From: Ruegeria sp. YS9
GTDB lineage: Bacteria; Pseudomonadota; Alphaproteobacteria; Rhodobacterales; Rhodobacteraceae
Direction of reading: 5' to 3'
Assembly: GCF_024628725.1 (NCBI RefSeq)
Contig: NZ_CP102409.1
Coordinates: 1,769,001 to 1,833,000, forward strand
Length of the DNA stretch: 64,000 bases
Both the position numbers and the translations under genes were made by a program. Shown here one piece after another: positions 33,319 to 41,416 of this stretch (positions are counted from its first letter, which is position 1; each line of letters starts with the position of its first letter). The notes under the pieces were generated by a model. It did not search any database. It saw only the letters and a list, made by a program, of their open reading frames with translations, and was not told the origin of the DNA.

Positions 33319-34752
33319 ATGCAAAGACTCCGACATCTGGTCTCGCTGACCTATGCGCAGAAATTGTCGCTGGTGGCGGCAATCCCGCTGGTCGTGGCCG
33401 TGGCGGCAATTGCCATGCTTGTCACCTACGAGGCCCGCGCGACCGCCGAGCGTGAGATCGAAGCGCTGGAACGCAGCCTGATCGAAGCCAAGAAGGAAGA
33501 GCTGCGCAACTACGTGACACAGGCCCGCAACGGGTTCGCGTACATCTATGGCCGGGCCGAGCCTGATGACGAGGTCGCAAAAAACCTCGTGTCCCAGATC
33601 CTGTCGGCAATGATCTATGGTCAGGATGGGTTCTTCTTTGTCTACGATTATGACGGCAACAATCTGGTCAGCCCGCGCCAGACGCAGTTCATCAATCGAA
33701 ACTGGGAGGGGCTGACGGACAGCGATGGTACCCCGATCGTTGACGAGTTCATCCGCCTCGCCCGCCAGGGGGCTGGTTGGCACAGCTTCATGTGGCAGAA
33801 GCCTTCGACCGGGGAAGAGGCGCAGATGATCGCCTATGTCGTCGGGCTTCAAGACTGGCGCTGGGTCGTGGGGACCGGTGTCTTCATCGACGACATCGTC
33901 GCAACGGTGGCCAATGCAAGGGCCGAAGTCGAGGCCCGCGTTCAGCGCACTTTCATGTATATCGGCGCGATCGTCGTGGCGGCGGTGCTCATCGTCTTTG
34001 CATCGGGCATGCTGCTGAACATCCGCGAGCGCAGACTTGCGGACGCCAAGCTGAAGGAACTGACCCAGCGCGTCTTTGATGCGCAGGAAGAAGAACGAGG
34101 CCGGGTTGCCCGTGAACTGCATGACGGCATCAGCCAGATTCTGGTCGGTGTACGTTACGCGCTGGACAACGCGCGGCGCCGCCTGTCCCGTGGCGATGAT
34201 GCGGGCGCGCGCGATCCGCTGGACAAAGGGATTGACCATCTTGGCACTGCCATCACCGAGGTCCGCCGCATCAGTCGCGACCTGCGCCCCGGCGCACTGG
34301 ACGATCTGGGCCTTGGGCCCGCGCTGAAAGCCCTGACCGACGATTTCCGGGACCGCACCGGGATCGAGACGGAATTCTCGACCGTGGTATTCCGCAACCG
34401 GCTGGATCAGGACAGCAAGATTGCCCTGTATCGCATTGCCCAGGAAGCGCTGACCAATATCGAGCGCCACTCGGGCGCCACGCATGTTACGATAGACCTG
34501 CGCGGGCACAAGAAAGGGGCAACCATGCGGATCACCGACAATGGCCGGGGCATGCGGACCGATCCGGGTACCCCCAGCACCGGGATCGGGTTGCGCAACA
34601 TGCAAGAGCGCATCGAACAGCTTGACGGGTCCCTGCGCATTCTGTCATCACGCGGACCGCGTGGCGGCACCGTCATCGAAGTCAGCCTGCCGCTGAGCCA
34701 CCTTCTGCCACCGCAGGAAGACGCAACCCCGAACCGAAAGGCCGGCACATGA
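33319..34752 (+). CDS. Cache-domain sensor histidine kinase (HisKA_3 type)
   Basis: About 477 residues. A transmembrane helix (VAAIPLVVAVAAIAMLVTY), a periplasmic single Cache domain (DGFFFVYDYDGNNLVSPRQT; WRWVVGTGVFIDDIV), a second helix (YIGAIVVAAVLIVFASGMLL), then the HisKA_3 phospho-acceptor RVARELHDGISQILVGV and a HATPase domain (N-box QEALTNIERHSG, G1 DNGRGM, G2 GIGLRNMQERI). Cache domains of this kind bind small organic acids, fitting the divergent TRAP transporter. ATG 33319 is used; ATG 33244 in frame would add 25 residues. It overlaps the response-regulator gene by 4 bp. Confidence 0.88.
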   Translation: MQRLRHLVSLTYAQKLSLVAAIPLVVAVAAIAMLVTYEARATAEREIEALERSLIEAKKEELRNYVTQARNGFAYIYGRAEPDDEVAKNLVSQILSAMIYGQDGFFFVYDYDGNNLVSPRQTQFINRNWEGLTDSDGTPIVDEFIRLARQGAGWHSFMWQKPSTGEEAQMIAYVVGLQDWRWVVGTGVFIDDIVATVANARAEVEARVQRTFMYIGAIVVAAVLIVFASGMLLNIRERRLADAKLKELTQRVFDAQEEERGRVARELHDGISQILVGVRYALDNARRRLSRGDDAGARDPLDKGIDHLGTAITEVRRISRDLRPGALDDLGLGPALKALTDDFRDRTGIETEFSTVVFRNRLDQDSKIALYRIAQEALTNIERHSGATHVTIDLRGHKKGATMRITDNGRGMRTDPGTPSTGIGLRNMQERIEQLDGSLRILSSRGPRGGTVIEVSLPLSHLLPPQEDATPNRKAGT

Positions 34753-35396
34753 GCGCCGAAAGCATCCGAGTTCTTATCGTCGACGACCATCCAATGGTGG
34801 CCGAGGGCATCCAGTCCATCCTTGAAAGCTATGATGAGATCCAAGTTGTCGGTACGCTTGGCAGCGGACAGGCGGCAGTGGATCAGGCTGTTGACCTTGC
34901 CCCGGATGTGATCCTGATGGATCTGAACATGCCCGGCCTCGGCGGTCTCAGCGCCACGGAAATCATCCTGGAACGATTGCCGGAAACGCGCATCCTGATC
35001 CTGTCGATGCATGACAGCCCGGAATACATATCGACCGCGCTCAGCCACGGTGCCAAAGGATATGTGCTCAAGGATGTGCCCACTGATGAGATCAAGCAGG
35101 CCATCGACGCGGTGATGCGGGGTGAACAGTATCTGTGCACAGGCGCCAGCGGATCATTGAAACCCAAGGGCGACACCACGCGCGAAGCGCTGACCGGACG
35201 TGAACAGACCATTCTGCTGGAACTGGCGCAGGGCAAATCCAACAAGGAAGTTGCGCAAACGCTGGATATTTCCGTGCGGACGGTCGAAACGCACCGCAAG
35301 AATATCAAGCGCAAGCTTGGCATCTCTTCAACCGCCGGGCTGACACGCTACGCGTTGGAACACGGCGTACTGCAAGGCACTGGCGTCGGTTTCTGA
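34749..35396 (+). CDS. NarL/FixJ-family response regulator
   Basis: A 215-residue regulator. The receiver domain has the acidic pair in VLIVDDHPMVAEG, the phospho-acceptor Asp in DVILMDLNMPGLGG and the Lys in KGYVLKDVP. The C-terminal LuxR-type HTH reads LTGREQTILLELAQGKSNKE and VRTVETHRKNIKRKLG. It is coupled to the sensor kinase (ATGA overlap). By position it most likely controls the divergent TRAP operon, possibly through the palindromes near 33171-33220; this is inference. Confidence 0.9.
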   Translation: MSAESIRVLIVDDHPMVAEGIQSILESYDEIQVVGTLGSGQAAVDQAVDLAPDVILMDLNMPGLGGLSATEIILERLPETRILILSMHDSPEYISTALSHGAKGYVLKDVPTDEIKQAIDAVMRGEQYLCTGASGSLKPKGDTTREALTGREQTILLELAQGKSNKEVAQTLDISVRTVETHRKNIKRKLGISSTAGLTRYALEHGVLQGTGVGF

Positions 35397-35444
35397 TCTG
35401 CACGCGCCCGCAGCGCGCAGCGCTGCCCGGCCCAACCAGAGGAT

Positions 35445-35461
35445 ACACGCCGCAGGCGTGT
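35445..35461. terminator. Hairpin between convergent response-regulator and VOC genes
   Basis: ACACGCC/GCA/GGCGTGT, a 7-bp stem in the 95-bp spacer. No T-tract follows. The upstream GCGC-rich part (35401-35425) can also fold. Confidence 0.4.
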
Positions 35462-35491
35462 GGACGACGGGCGGGAGCGGTACCCGCCGGG

Positions 35492-35863
35492 TCAAAGACC
35501 TTCTCCGAAAAAAACCAATGTCCCGTCTTCGTCCAGAACGTGGAATTCACGCTGATTATAGGGCTGATTGAACGGCGGCCTGACACGGCCTTCGGGCAGA
35601 TCGGCCAATCGGTCGCGCAGGCTGTCATAAAGCCCATCAATATCTTCAACATCGATATAGAAGGAGTGTTCATCACCCAATGGCTTGCCGTCATCCCGGG
35701 GTGGGCACTCCAAAAGGCGGATCGCAACAGGACCACGTTTCAAAAAGGCATAATTGTCTTGCGTGAACCCACAGGTGAACCCAAGGCGATCACAATAGAA
35801 GTCGATCTGGTCCTTCAGGGACGAGCACAACACAAATGGTGTAAGCTGCAAAATCTTGGGCAT
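35492..35863 (-). CDS. VOC-family protein (bleomycin-resistance-like)
   Basis: A 123-residue protein with the VOC fold: MPKILQLTPFVLCSSLKDQI at the N-terminus, FYCDRLGFTCGFTQDNYAFL, DEHSFYIDVEDIDGLYDSLR, and the C-terminal QREFHVLDEDGTLVFFGE. Glu and His candidates for metal binding are present in the last motif. The ATG at 35863 has CGGAGAGTCAG before it, and the longer open frame upstream is rejected. It is 47 bp downstream of the 2OG oxygenase gene on the same strand, so the two may be one transcript. Resistance function is not implied by the fold. Confidence 0.82.
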   Translation of the reverse strand: MPKILQLTPFVLCSSLKDQIDFYCDRLGFTCGFTQDNYAFLKRGPVAIRLLECPPRDDGKPLGDEHSFYIDVEDIDGLYDSLRDRLADLPEGRVRPPFNQPYNQREFHVLDEDGTLVFFGEGL

Positions 35864-35910
35864 CTGACTCTCCGGACAGGAAACAGATGCATTGTACCGA
35901 GGTTGACCAC

Positions 35911-36756
35911 TCAATCCAGCAATTGATCCTTTCGAAGCCCCGCGCGCTTGTAGTGATGCGGCAAAACGCGGCCATACAATTGCTGCGTCCGTTCCACACC
36001 GCCACACATGCCTTCAGCCTCGACAAAGGAAAAGATGCCGACATAACGGCGGCGCTTGCCTCTGACCGGAGCAACCCTGTGCAGTGAATACCGGCCCTTG
36101 AATATCTGCAAATCCCCCGGCCGCAGATCCAACCGGCGAACGCGCCCCATGTTCCCATCGAGAACCGCAGCCACGAGATCAAAGTTTTCATCCTCTGCCG
36201 TGCGCAGGTTGGGCGCGTACTCGAACGCGCCGCCCGTCTCTGCGTTCTGGATGGCCAGCGTCACGGTGTAGTTGTTGGTGTCGAAATGCCAGGGAAAGCC
36301 CTGCCCTTCCTCCACGACATTGATGATCACATCCGCCAATGGATCATCGTAACGAAAAAAACGGTCTTCGGGTTCATTCAGGGCATCGCGGACAAAGGGA
36401 AGAAAACCGTCGAACTCGTAAATGCGCCGCAGCGGGCCGGATTTCGAAAGATTGTCGGCCGGAACAAAGGCGTTCGAACGATCATAGAACCGGCGGATCG
36501 GATGGGCGATGCCAAGCCTTGGATCGTCCTTCGTGAAATAGGCGTTGGTTCTGTTGAAGGACCGATGCGCCTTGGGTGCCACCCCCTCGGCTTCTTGCAC
36601 CAGTAGCTTGACCCCTGCGTCGTGCACGAAACCAGGCAGAACAGCACATCCATCCTGCTCCAATTCGCGTCTCAAATCCTCGATCAGCCGATCATAAGCC
36701 GGTGAATCGGGGCGATCGATTGGATAGCGGCCAAGATCAACCAGGTCCTGCAACAT
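35911..36756 (-). CDS. Fe(II)/2-oxoglutarate-dependent oxygenase
   Basis: A 281-residue cupin-fold oxygenase. The Fe ligands are readable: the HxD pair in FPWHFDTNNYTVTLAI near residue 155, and the distal His in FKGRYSLHRVAPVRGKRRRY, where an Arg downstream should bind 2-oxoglutarate. The N-terminal part (LGRYPIDRPDSPAYDRLIED, DGCAVLPGFV) resembles the enzymes grouped with the BesD/HalD amino-acid halogenases, but Asp in HxD is retained, which predicts hydroxylation rather than chlorination. A 13-bp palindrome (CACGCT-C-AGCGTG, 36783-36795) lies 27 bp before the ATG. Substrate unknown; free amino acid is a reasonable guess. Confidence 0.8.
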   Translation of the reverse strand: MLQDLVDLGRYPIDRPDSPAYDRLIEDLRRELEQDGCAVLPGFVHDAGVKLLVQEAEGVAPKAHRSFNRTNAYFTKDDPRLGIAHPIRRFYDRSNAFVPADNLSKSGPLRRIYEFDGFLPFVRDALNEPEDRFFRYDDPLADVIINVVEEGQGFPWHFDTNNYTVTLAIQNAETGGAFEYAPNLRTAEDENFDLVAAVLDGNMGRVRRLDLRPGDLQIFKGRYSLHRVAPVRGKRRRYVGIFSFVEAEGMCGGVERTQQLYGRVLPHHYKRAGLRKDQLLD

Positions 36757-36782
36757 TCTAAGCCTCCGGGTTTTGCCCCCTG

Positions 36783-36795
36783 CACGCTCAGCGTG
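36783..36795. promoter_or_regulatory. Possible operator of the 2OG oxygenase gene
   Basis: Perfect 6-bp arms CACGCT and AGCGTG around a single C, 27 bp upstream of the oxygenase start. It could also fold as a 5-bp hairpin in the mRNA leader. No second copy was noticed in the window. Confidence 0.25.
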
Positions 36796-36980
36796 GCGCA
36801 GAAAAAAGTAATGATCATGCCCGTTTCGGACATCGGCCTGACGCTTTCAGACCGCCTGATCCGTGCACAAAACGGCCAATTCACACACCGAATTCCCGGA
36901 AATTCCCGACATGCGGCAATCTGCGCAATAAAATGTCGCAAAATACCGCTGCTGAGATAGAAAACTGGTGCAATTGCCTG

Positions 36981-37007
36981 TTGACGCCCCTTCCCCCCGA
37001 CCATAAT
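36981..37007 (+). promoter_or_regulatory. Probable promoter of the ilv leader and operon
   Basis: TTGACG (36981-36986) and CATAAT (37002-37007), each matching five of six positions of the sigma-70 consensus, with a 15-bp spacer, slightly short. Transcription would begin near 37014, just before the leader-peptide ribosome-binding site. The remainder of 36796-36980 shows nothing else recognisable. Confidence 0.5.
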
Positions 37008-37038
37008 GTCGCCTCCAAGCAAAAAGGAGCCTCTGGCG

Positions 37039-37086
37039 ATGAGAACGCTAGTCGTAATCGTAGGAACCACGCGCATGGGCCGGTAA
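37039..37086 (+). CDS. ilv leader peptide (15 aa)
   Basis: ATG at 37039 with AAGGAG at 37024-37029 (9-nt spacing) opens a 15-codon frame, MRTLVVIVGTTRMGR, ending TAA at 37084-37086. Five of its codons in a row encode Leu, Val, Val, Ile, Val, all end products of the downstream pathway. Its stop codon lies just past the 5' arm of an RNA hairpin that competes with a terminator. This is the layout of transcription attenuation: scarcity of branched-chain aminoacyl-tRNA stalls the ribosome on codons 4-8 and lets transcription continue into ilvI. Confidence 0.85.
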   Translation: MRTLVVIVGTTRMGR

Positions 37087-37113
37087 CGGTAAACCATAAT
37101 CGAACCCATGCGC
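37071..37113 (+). promoter_or_regulatory. Antiterminator stem of the ilv attenuator
   Basis: GCGCATGGG (37071-37079) is perfectly complementary to CCCATGCGC (37105-37113). The 5' arm is covered by a ribosome that reaches the leader stop codon but free when it stalls at the first Val codons; the 3' arm shares 37112-37113 with the terminator stem, so only one structure can form fully. The overlap is only two bases, the weakest point of the model. Confidence 0.7.
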
Positions 37114-37140
37114 CTCCGAAAATCTCGGGGGCTTTTTTTT
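37112..37140 (+). terminator. Attenuator terminator before ilvI
   Basis: GCCTCCGA (37112-37119) pairs with TCGGGGGC (37125-37132), eight pairs with one G-U, loop AAATC, followed directly by eight T (37133-37140). It lies 40 bp before the ilvI start. Confidence 0.88.
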
Positions 37141-37179
37141 GTCGAACGCAAGACACATGTCGCGAACGGAGCAAAGCAG

Positions 37180-38931
37180 ATGACACGTGAGATGACCGGC
37201 GCAAAGATGGTGGTTCAGGCCCTCAAGGATCAGGGCGTGGACACGGTATTCGGATACCCCGGTGGCGCCGTGCTACCGATCTATGATGAGATCTTTCTGC
37301 AAAACGACATTCGCCACATTCTGGTGCGTCACGAACAGGGCGCGATCCACGCCGCCGAAGGCTATGCCCGATCGACGGGAAAACCGGGCGTCGCGCTTGT
37401 CACCTCCGGCCCCGGTGCCACCAATGCTGTCACCGGTTTGACCGATGCGTTGCTGGATTCGATCCCGATCGTCGTTCTGACCGGGCAAGTCCCGACCTTC
37501 ATGATCGGATCGGATGCGTTTCAAGAGGCCGACACCGTTGGCATCACCCGCCCCTGCACCAAGCACAACTGGCTGGTGAAAGACACGGACTCGCTGGCTG
37601 AAACCCTGCACGAGGCATTCCATGTCGCCACCTCGGGCCGCCCCGGCCCGGTGCTGATCGACATCCCGAAGGATGTGCAGTTCGCGTCGGGCGAATATGC
37701 CAGCCCGAAACCTTCGACCTCGCATTACCAACCAGCGATGAAAGGAGATCTGGAAGAGATCACCGAATTGGTTGCCGCGATCGAAACCGCAAAGAAACCG
37801 ATCTTCTATACCGGCGGTGGCGTTATCAATTCCGGCCCCGCGGCAAGCCAGTTGCTGCGTGAACTGGTGGATGCAACGGGCTTTCCGATCACCTCAACCC
37901 TGATGGGCCTTGGCGCCTATCCTGCCTCGGGCGAAAACTGGTTGGGAATGCTCGGGATGCATGGTCTCTACGAGGCCAACATGGCGATGCATGATTGCGA
38001 TCTGATGATCAATATCGGTGCGCGGTTCGATGACCGGATCACCGGGCGTATCGATGCGTTCTCGCCGAACTCGAAGAAAGCACATATCGACATTGATCCG
38101 TCCTCGATCAACAAGGTCATCCGGGTGGACATCCCGATCGTCGGCGATGTGGCGCATGTGCTCGAGGACATTCTGAAGATCTGGAAGTCGCGCGGGCGCA
38201 AGACGGACGCCGCGAATGTCAAACAATGGCAGAACCAGATCGCCGAATGGCGCAAGATCAACTGTCTGGCGTTCACCAACAGCGAGAAGTCGATCAAACC
38301 GCAATACGCGCTGCAACGTCTTGAAGAGCTGACGAAAAAGCATGATCGCTACATCACCACCGAGGTGGGTCAGCATCAGATGTGGGCGGCGCAGTATCTT
38401 GGGTTCGAAGACCCCAACCGCTGGATGACCTCGGGCGGGCTGGGCACGATGGGCTATGGCTTCCCCGCCTCGATCGGGGTGCAGATGGCACATCCGGACG
38501 CGCTGGTGATCAACGTCGCCGGCGAGGCCAGCTGGCTGATGAACATGCAGGAAATGGGCACCGCCGTTCAGTATCGCCTGCCGGTGAAACAGTTCATCCT
38601 GAACAACGAGCGCCTTGGCATGGTGCGCCAGTGGCAGGAGCTGCTGCATGGCGAGCGGTATTCGCATTCCTGGTCCGAGGCCCTGCCCGATTTCGTCAAA
38701 CTCGCCGAGGCCTTTGGTGCGAAAGGCATCCTGTGTTCCGACCCCGCCGATCTGGACGATGCGATCATGGAGATGATCAATTATGACGGTCCAGTGATCT
38801 TCGACTGTCTGGTCGAAAAGCACGAGAACTGCTTCCCAATGATCCCGTCGGGCAAGGCGCATAACGAGATGCTGCTGGGCGAAGCCGAGACTCAGGGCGT
38901 AATCGACTCCAAGGGCTCGGTTCTGGTTTAA
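37180..38931 (+). CDS. ilvI: Acetolactate synthase large subunit
   Basis: A 583-residue thiamine-diphosphate enzyme, first common step of Val, Leu and Ile synthesis. The N-terminal domain has VFGYPGGAVLPIYDE and the catalytic Glu in RHEQGAIHAAEGYAR; the middle domain binds FAD; the C-terminal domain has TSGGLGTMGYGFPASIGVQM and the ThDP motif starting at NVAGEASW. In that motif the usual GDGSF reads GEASW, placing Glu where Asp normally binds Mg; this is common in a subset of alphaproteobacterial enzymes as far as I recall, and is worth noting. ATG 37180 has CGGAGCAAAGCAG before it. It is controlled by the upstream attenuator and followed by ilvN. Confidence 0.95.
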   Translation: MTREMTGAKMVVQALKDQGVDTVFGYPGGAVLPIYDEIFLQNDIRHILVRHEQGAIHAAEGYARSTGKPGVALVTSGPGATNAVTGLTDALLDSIPIVVLTGQVPTFMIGSDAFQEADTVGITRPCTKHNWLVKDTDSLAETLHEAFHVATSGRPGPVLIDIPKDVQFASGEYASPKPSTSHYQPAMKGDLEEITELVAAIETAKKPIFYTGGGVINSGPAASQLLRELVDATGFPITSTLMGLGAYPASGENWLGMLGMHGLYEANMAMHDCDLMINIGARFDDRITGRIDAFSPNSKKAHIDIDPSSINKVIRVDIPIVGDVAHVLEDILKIWKSRGRKTDAANVKQWQNQIAEWRKINCLAFTNSEKSIKPQYALQRLEELTKKHDRYITTEVGQHQMWAAQYLGFEDPNRWMTSGGLGTMGYGFPASIGVQMAHPDALVINVAGEASWLMNMQEMGTAVQYRLPVKQFILNNERLGMVRQWQELLHGERYSHSWSEALPDFVKLAEAFGAKGILCSDPADLDDAIMEMINYDGPVIFDCLVEKHENCFPMIPSGKAHNEMLLGEAETQGVIDSKGSVLV

Positions 38932-39000
38932 CAAAATTCGACGGTTTTGATTGAGCGCCGCGCTGCGCCCAACCTGTCAAGGATGATGAAAGGGACGTAA

Positions 39001-39561
39001 ATGTCTGCCCTACATATCAAAAAAGGCTCCACCCGCCATTCGGCCTATAACCTACGGCCCACCTTCTCGGACGTTCAGGAACGCCATACCATTGCGGTTC
39101 TGGTCGAAAACGAACCGGGCGTACTGGCGCGTGTGATCGGCTTGTTTTCGGGCCGCGGCTATAACATCGAAAGCCTCACCGTCGCCGAGGTGGACCATAC
39201 CGGCCACCTCAGCCGCATCACCATCGTCACCACCGGCACGCCGCAGGTGATCGAACAGATCAAGGCGCAGCTTGGGCGCATTGTCTCGGTGCGTGACGTG
39301 CATGATCTGACGGTCGAGGGCGCATCGGTCGAGCGTGAACTGGCGATCATCAAGGTCGTCGGCGAAGGCGACAAGCGGGTCGAAGCGCTGCGACTGGCCG
39401 ATATCTTCCGCGCCAATGTAGTCGACAGTACCCTGAATTCTTTCATTTTTGAGATCACCGGCGCGCCCGACAAGATCGACGCCTTTGCCGATCTGATGCG
39501 CCCCCTGGGCTTGATGGAAATCGCCCGTACCGGCGTGGCGGCCCTGCTGCGCGGCGATTGA
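39001..39561 (+). CDS. ilvN: Acetolactate synthase small (regulatory) subunit
   Basis: A 186-residue regulatory subunit that confers valine feedback inhibition on the large subunit. The N-terminal ACT domain reads HTIAVLVENEPGVLARVIGL and FSGRGYNIESLTVAEVDHTG; the C-terminal domain includes ADIFRANVVDSTLNSFIFEI and LMRPLGLMEIARTGVAALLR. Full length; the same subunit is called ilvH in many annotations. A 69-bp spacer separates it from ilvI, and a strong hairpin follows it, so the operon is ilvI-ilvN; ilvC is not in the immediate vicinity. Confidence 0.95.
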   Translation: MSALHIKKGSTRHSAYNLRPTFSDVQERHTIAVLVENEPGVLARVIGLFSGRGYNIESLTVAEVDHTGHLSRITIVTTGTPQVIEQIKAQLGRIVSVRDVHDLTVEGASVERELAIIKVVGEGDKRVEALRLADIFRANVVDSTLNSFIFEITGAPDKIDAFADLMRPLGLMEIARTGVAALLRGD

Positions 39562-39570
39562 TCGACCTGT

Positions 39571-39618
39571 CCCGCCTTGGCACTTGTCTTGCGGCCAAGG
39601 CGGGAACACTTTTAAGAG
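39571..39618 (+). terminator. Terminator after ilvN
   Basis: CCCGCCTTGGC (39571-39581) pairs perfectly with GCCAAGGCGGG (39594-39604), 12-nt loop, then AACACTTTTAAG. The remaining part of the 39562-39875 gap is A/T-richer and shows no other clear element; it should contain the promoter of the XRE-type gene. Confidence 0.7.
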
Positions 39619-39875
39619 TGGCCGGCGATATGCAATGCAACTTTGGCGATCTGAATGCGCTAAAATTGCCATAAGGTCAGCTTTTCCTGTTAAAGATCAG
39701 TCATTTTCAGATAAAGCCTATTGCCTTTGCGCATAGGGCCGTTAGCCTTGAAGCCGCAACGCGACGTGGGGATACGTTGCTTGGGGTCATTCTGTACGAT
39801 TTTTCGATGCGCACCGGGCTTTGGCTTCTGTGCGAAGATGGTTTCTTCCGGAAACTGAGCAAGACGTGGGCACCC

Positions 39876-40595
39876 ATGACCGACGACATTCGCAGTCCTG
39901 CTGAGCTTCGCGCAATGTTTGGTGCGAACCTTCGGCAATTGGCAAAGCGATATCGCTCGGTCTCGGCGCTGTGCCGCCAACTTGGCGTGAACCGCACCCA
40001 GTTCAACAGATATCTTTCCGGTGAAAGCGTTCCCAGACCGGATGTGCTGGACCGTATTTGCCGGTTCTTCGATGTCGATGCCCGCATTCTTCTGAAACCG
40101 CTGGACGAGATCGAAAAGATCGAAGAACACCCCGCAACTCCGGCGCTGACAGAGTTTCTGGGCTCGGGTGCGGATGCGATCGAGAAATCCCTGTTTTCAC
40201 CCGGGTTCTACGCGGTGATCGAAAGCCTTTCGGCTGAACACCGGATGACCCTGCTGCACGCCCGACCCCTGGCCCAATGCACGTTGATCCGTGGCTACGT
40301 GTCGCGTGCGGAAATGCCCGAGGCAACACCGAAAGCGCGGGAAATACGGGGGATAGCGGCCTCAAGCGGTGACACCGTCTATATGCTGACCTCGCAGCGG
40401 GAAGGTCACAACAGCCGGGTCTATCTGATCTCGCCGGACCCTACGGGAACGGCAGTTCATTGGCGTGGGTCAGTCATCAGTCCGGCAAATGCGACAAGGC
40501 CCGAACCCGTTGTGCTGAAATACCTTGGGCACGACTCGACGGCCATTTTTGCTGCTGCACGATTGTCGACGAACAACGTGGCTCAGCACCTGTAA
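39876..40595 (+). CDS. XRE-type regulator with C-terminal sensor-like domain
   Basis: A 239-residue protein. Residues about 12-70 form a helix-turn-helix (LRQLAKRYRSVSALCRQLGV, NRTQFNRYLSGESVPRPDVL), joined to a C-terminal region of about 150 residues (SLFSPGFYAVIESLSAEHRM; AASSGDTVYMLTSQREGHNS) that is mostly beta and could bind a ligand. This two-part design occurs in a group of Rhodobacteraceae transcription factors annotated only as helix-turn-helix proteins. The ATG at 39876 is chosen because the family starts shortly before the HTH; ATG 39807 is in frame. Convergent with the DUF2189-like gene. Confidence 0.75.
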   Translation: MTDDIRSPAELRAMFGANLRQLAKRYRSVSALCRQLGVNRTQFNRYLSGESVPRPDVLDRICRFFDVDARILLKPLDEIEKIEEHPATPALTEFLGSGADAIEKSLFSPGFYAVIESLSAEHRMTLLHARPLAQCTLIRGYVSRAEMPEATPKAREIRGIAASSGDTVYMLTSQREGHNSRVYLISPDPTGTAVHWRGSVISPANATRPEPVVLKYLGHDSTAIFAAARLSTNNVAQHL

Positions 40596-40604
40596 CCTAC
40601 CGTC

Positions 40605-41390
40605 TCAGGTCGGTGTTTCCCCTTCATCGTTCCGCGTGATCTGCCGGTACAGATGCCAGCTGGCATGCCCCAGCAGCGGCAGGACCACCAGCAACCCCAG
40701 AAACCAGGGCACCATCGCCAGAAATGTCAGCACCGCGATGAACGCGCCCCAGGCCAGCATCACTGGGTAGTTCTTTGACACGTAGGAAAAACTGGTGATC
40801 ATGGCAGTCACGAAATCCAGTTCACGATCCAGCAGCAACGGAATCGACAGAACGGTGATCATGTACAGAACGGTCGCAAAAACCGCCCCGACTGCCGTGC
40901 CGACTGCCAGCATTGTCAGGCCATTCAGCGTCAGAAACACCTCAAGCGAGGTTGACACGTTGGTCATCGTCGCCAACCCCATGAACAGGGCAAAGATCAT
41001 GTGCCCCAGAAAAAACCAGAACAGAAACACGACGACTATGATCGCGCAGATCGAGGGCAGTTGTCTGCGGCTTTGCTGCATCACGACCCCGAAGATCGCG
41101 CCAAAATCGAGCGGCTCGCCTTGTTCCAACCTGTGCGAAACCTCGTACAGACCAACAGCGGCAAACGGGCCGATCAACGGAAACCCGATGGCCGCCAGCA
41201 CCAGCCAGAAGGTTGTTCCGGTCTGAACTGTCACCCATGCCATCGCCCACCCGGACAGTACGTAAAACCCCGCAAAAACAAGGCCGAACAGCGGTGCGCG
41301 GCGAAAGTCGGCCCAGGCGCGCTTCAAAGCAGTGCGCAGCATGGCGGTATCGACCGGTCGCATATCCGGAACACCAAAGGGTTTGTCCAT
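40605..41390 (-). CDS. DUF2189-like multi-pass membrane protein
   Basis: A 261-residue inner-membrane protein with about six hydrophobic segments ([80 protein letters not shown] among them). The N-terminal [20 protein letters not shown] and the [15 protein letters not shown] loop match DUF2189, function unknown. The ATG at 41390 follows GGAGGAGGAAGACAAC, an excellent ribosome-binding site, so the longer frame to 41612 is rejected. It is 26 bp downstream of the amidase gene. Confidence 0.78.
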   Translation of the reverse strand: MDKPFGVPDMRPVDTAMLRTALKRAWADFRRAPLFGLVFAGFYVLSGWAMAWVTVQTGTTFWLVLAAIGFPLIGPFAAVGLYEVSHRLEQGEPLDFGAIFGVVMQQSRRQLPSICAIIVVVFLFWFFLGHMIFALFMGLATMTNVSTSLEVFLTLNGLTMLAVGTAVGAVFATVLYMITVLSIPLLLDRELDFVTAMITSFSYVSKNYPVMLAWGAFIAVLTFLAMVPWFLGLLVVLPLLGHASWHLYRQITRNDEGETPT

Positions 41391-41416
41391 GTTGTCTTCC
41401 TCCTCCCTGACCGGCG

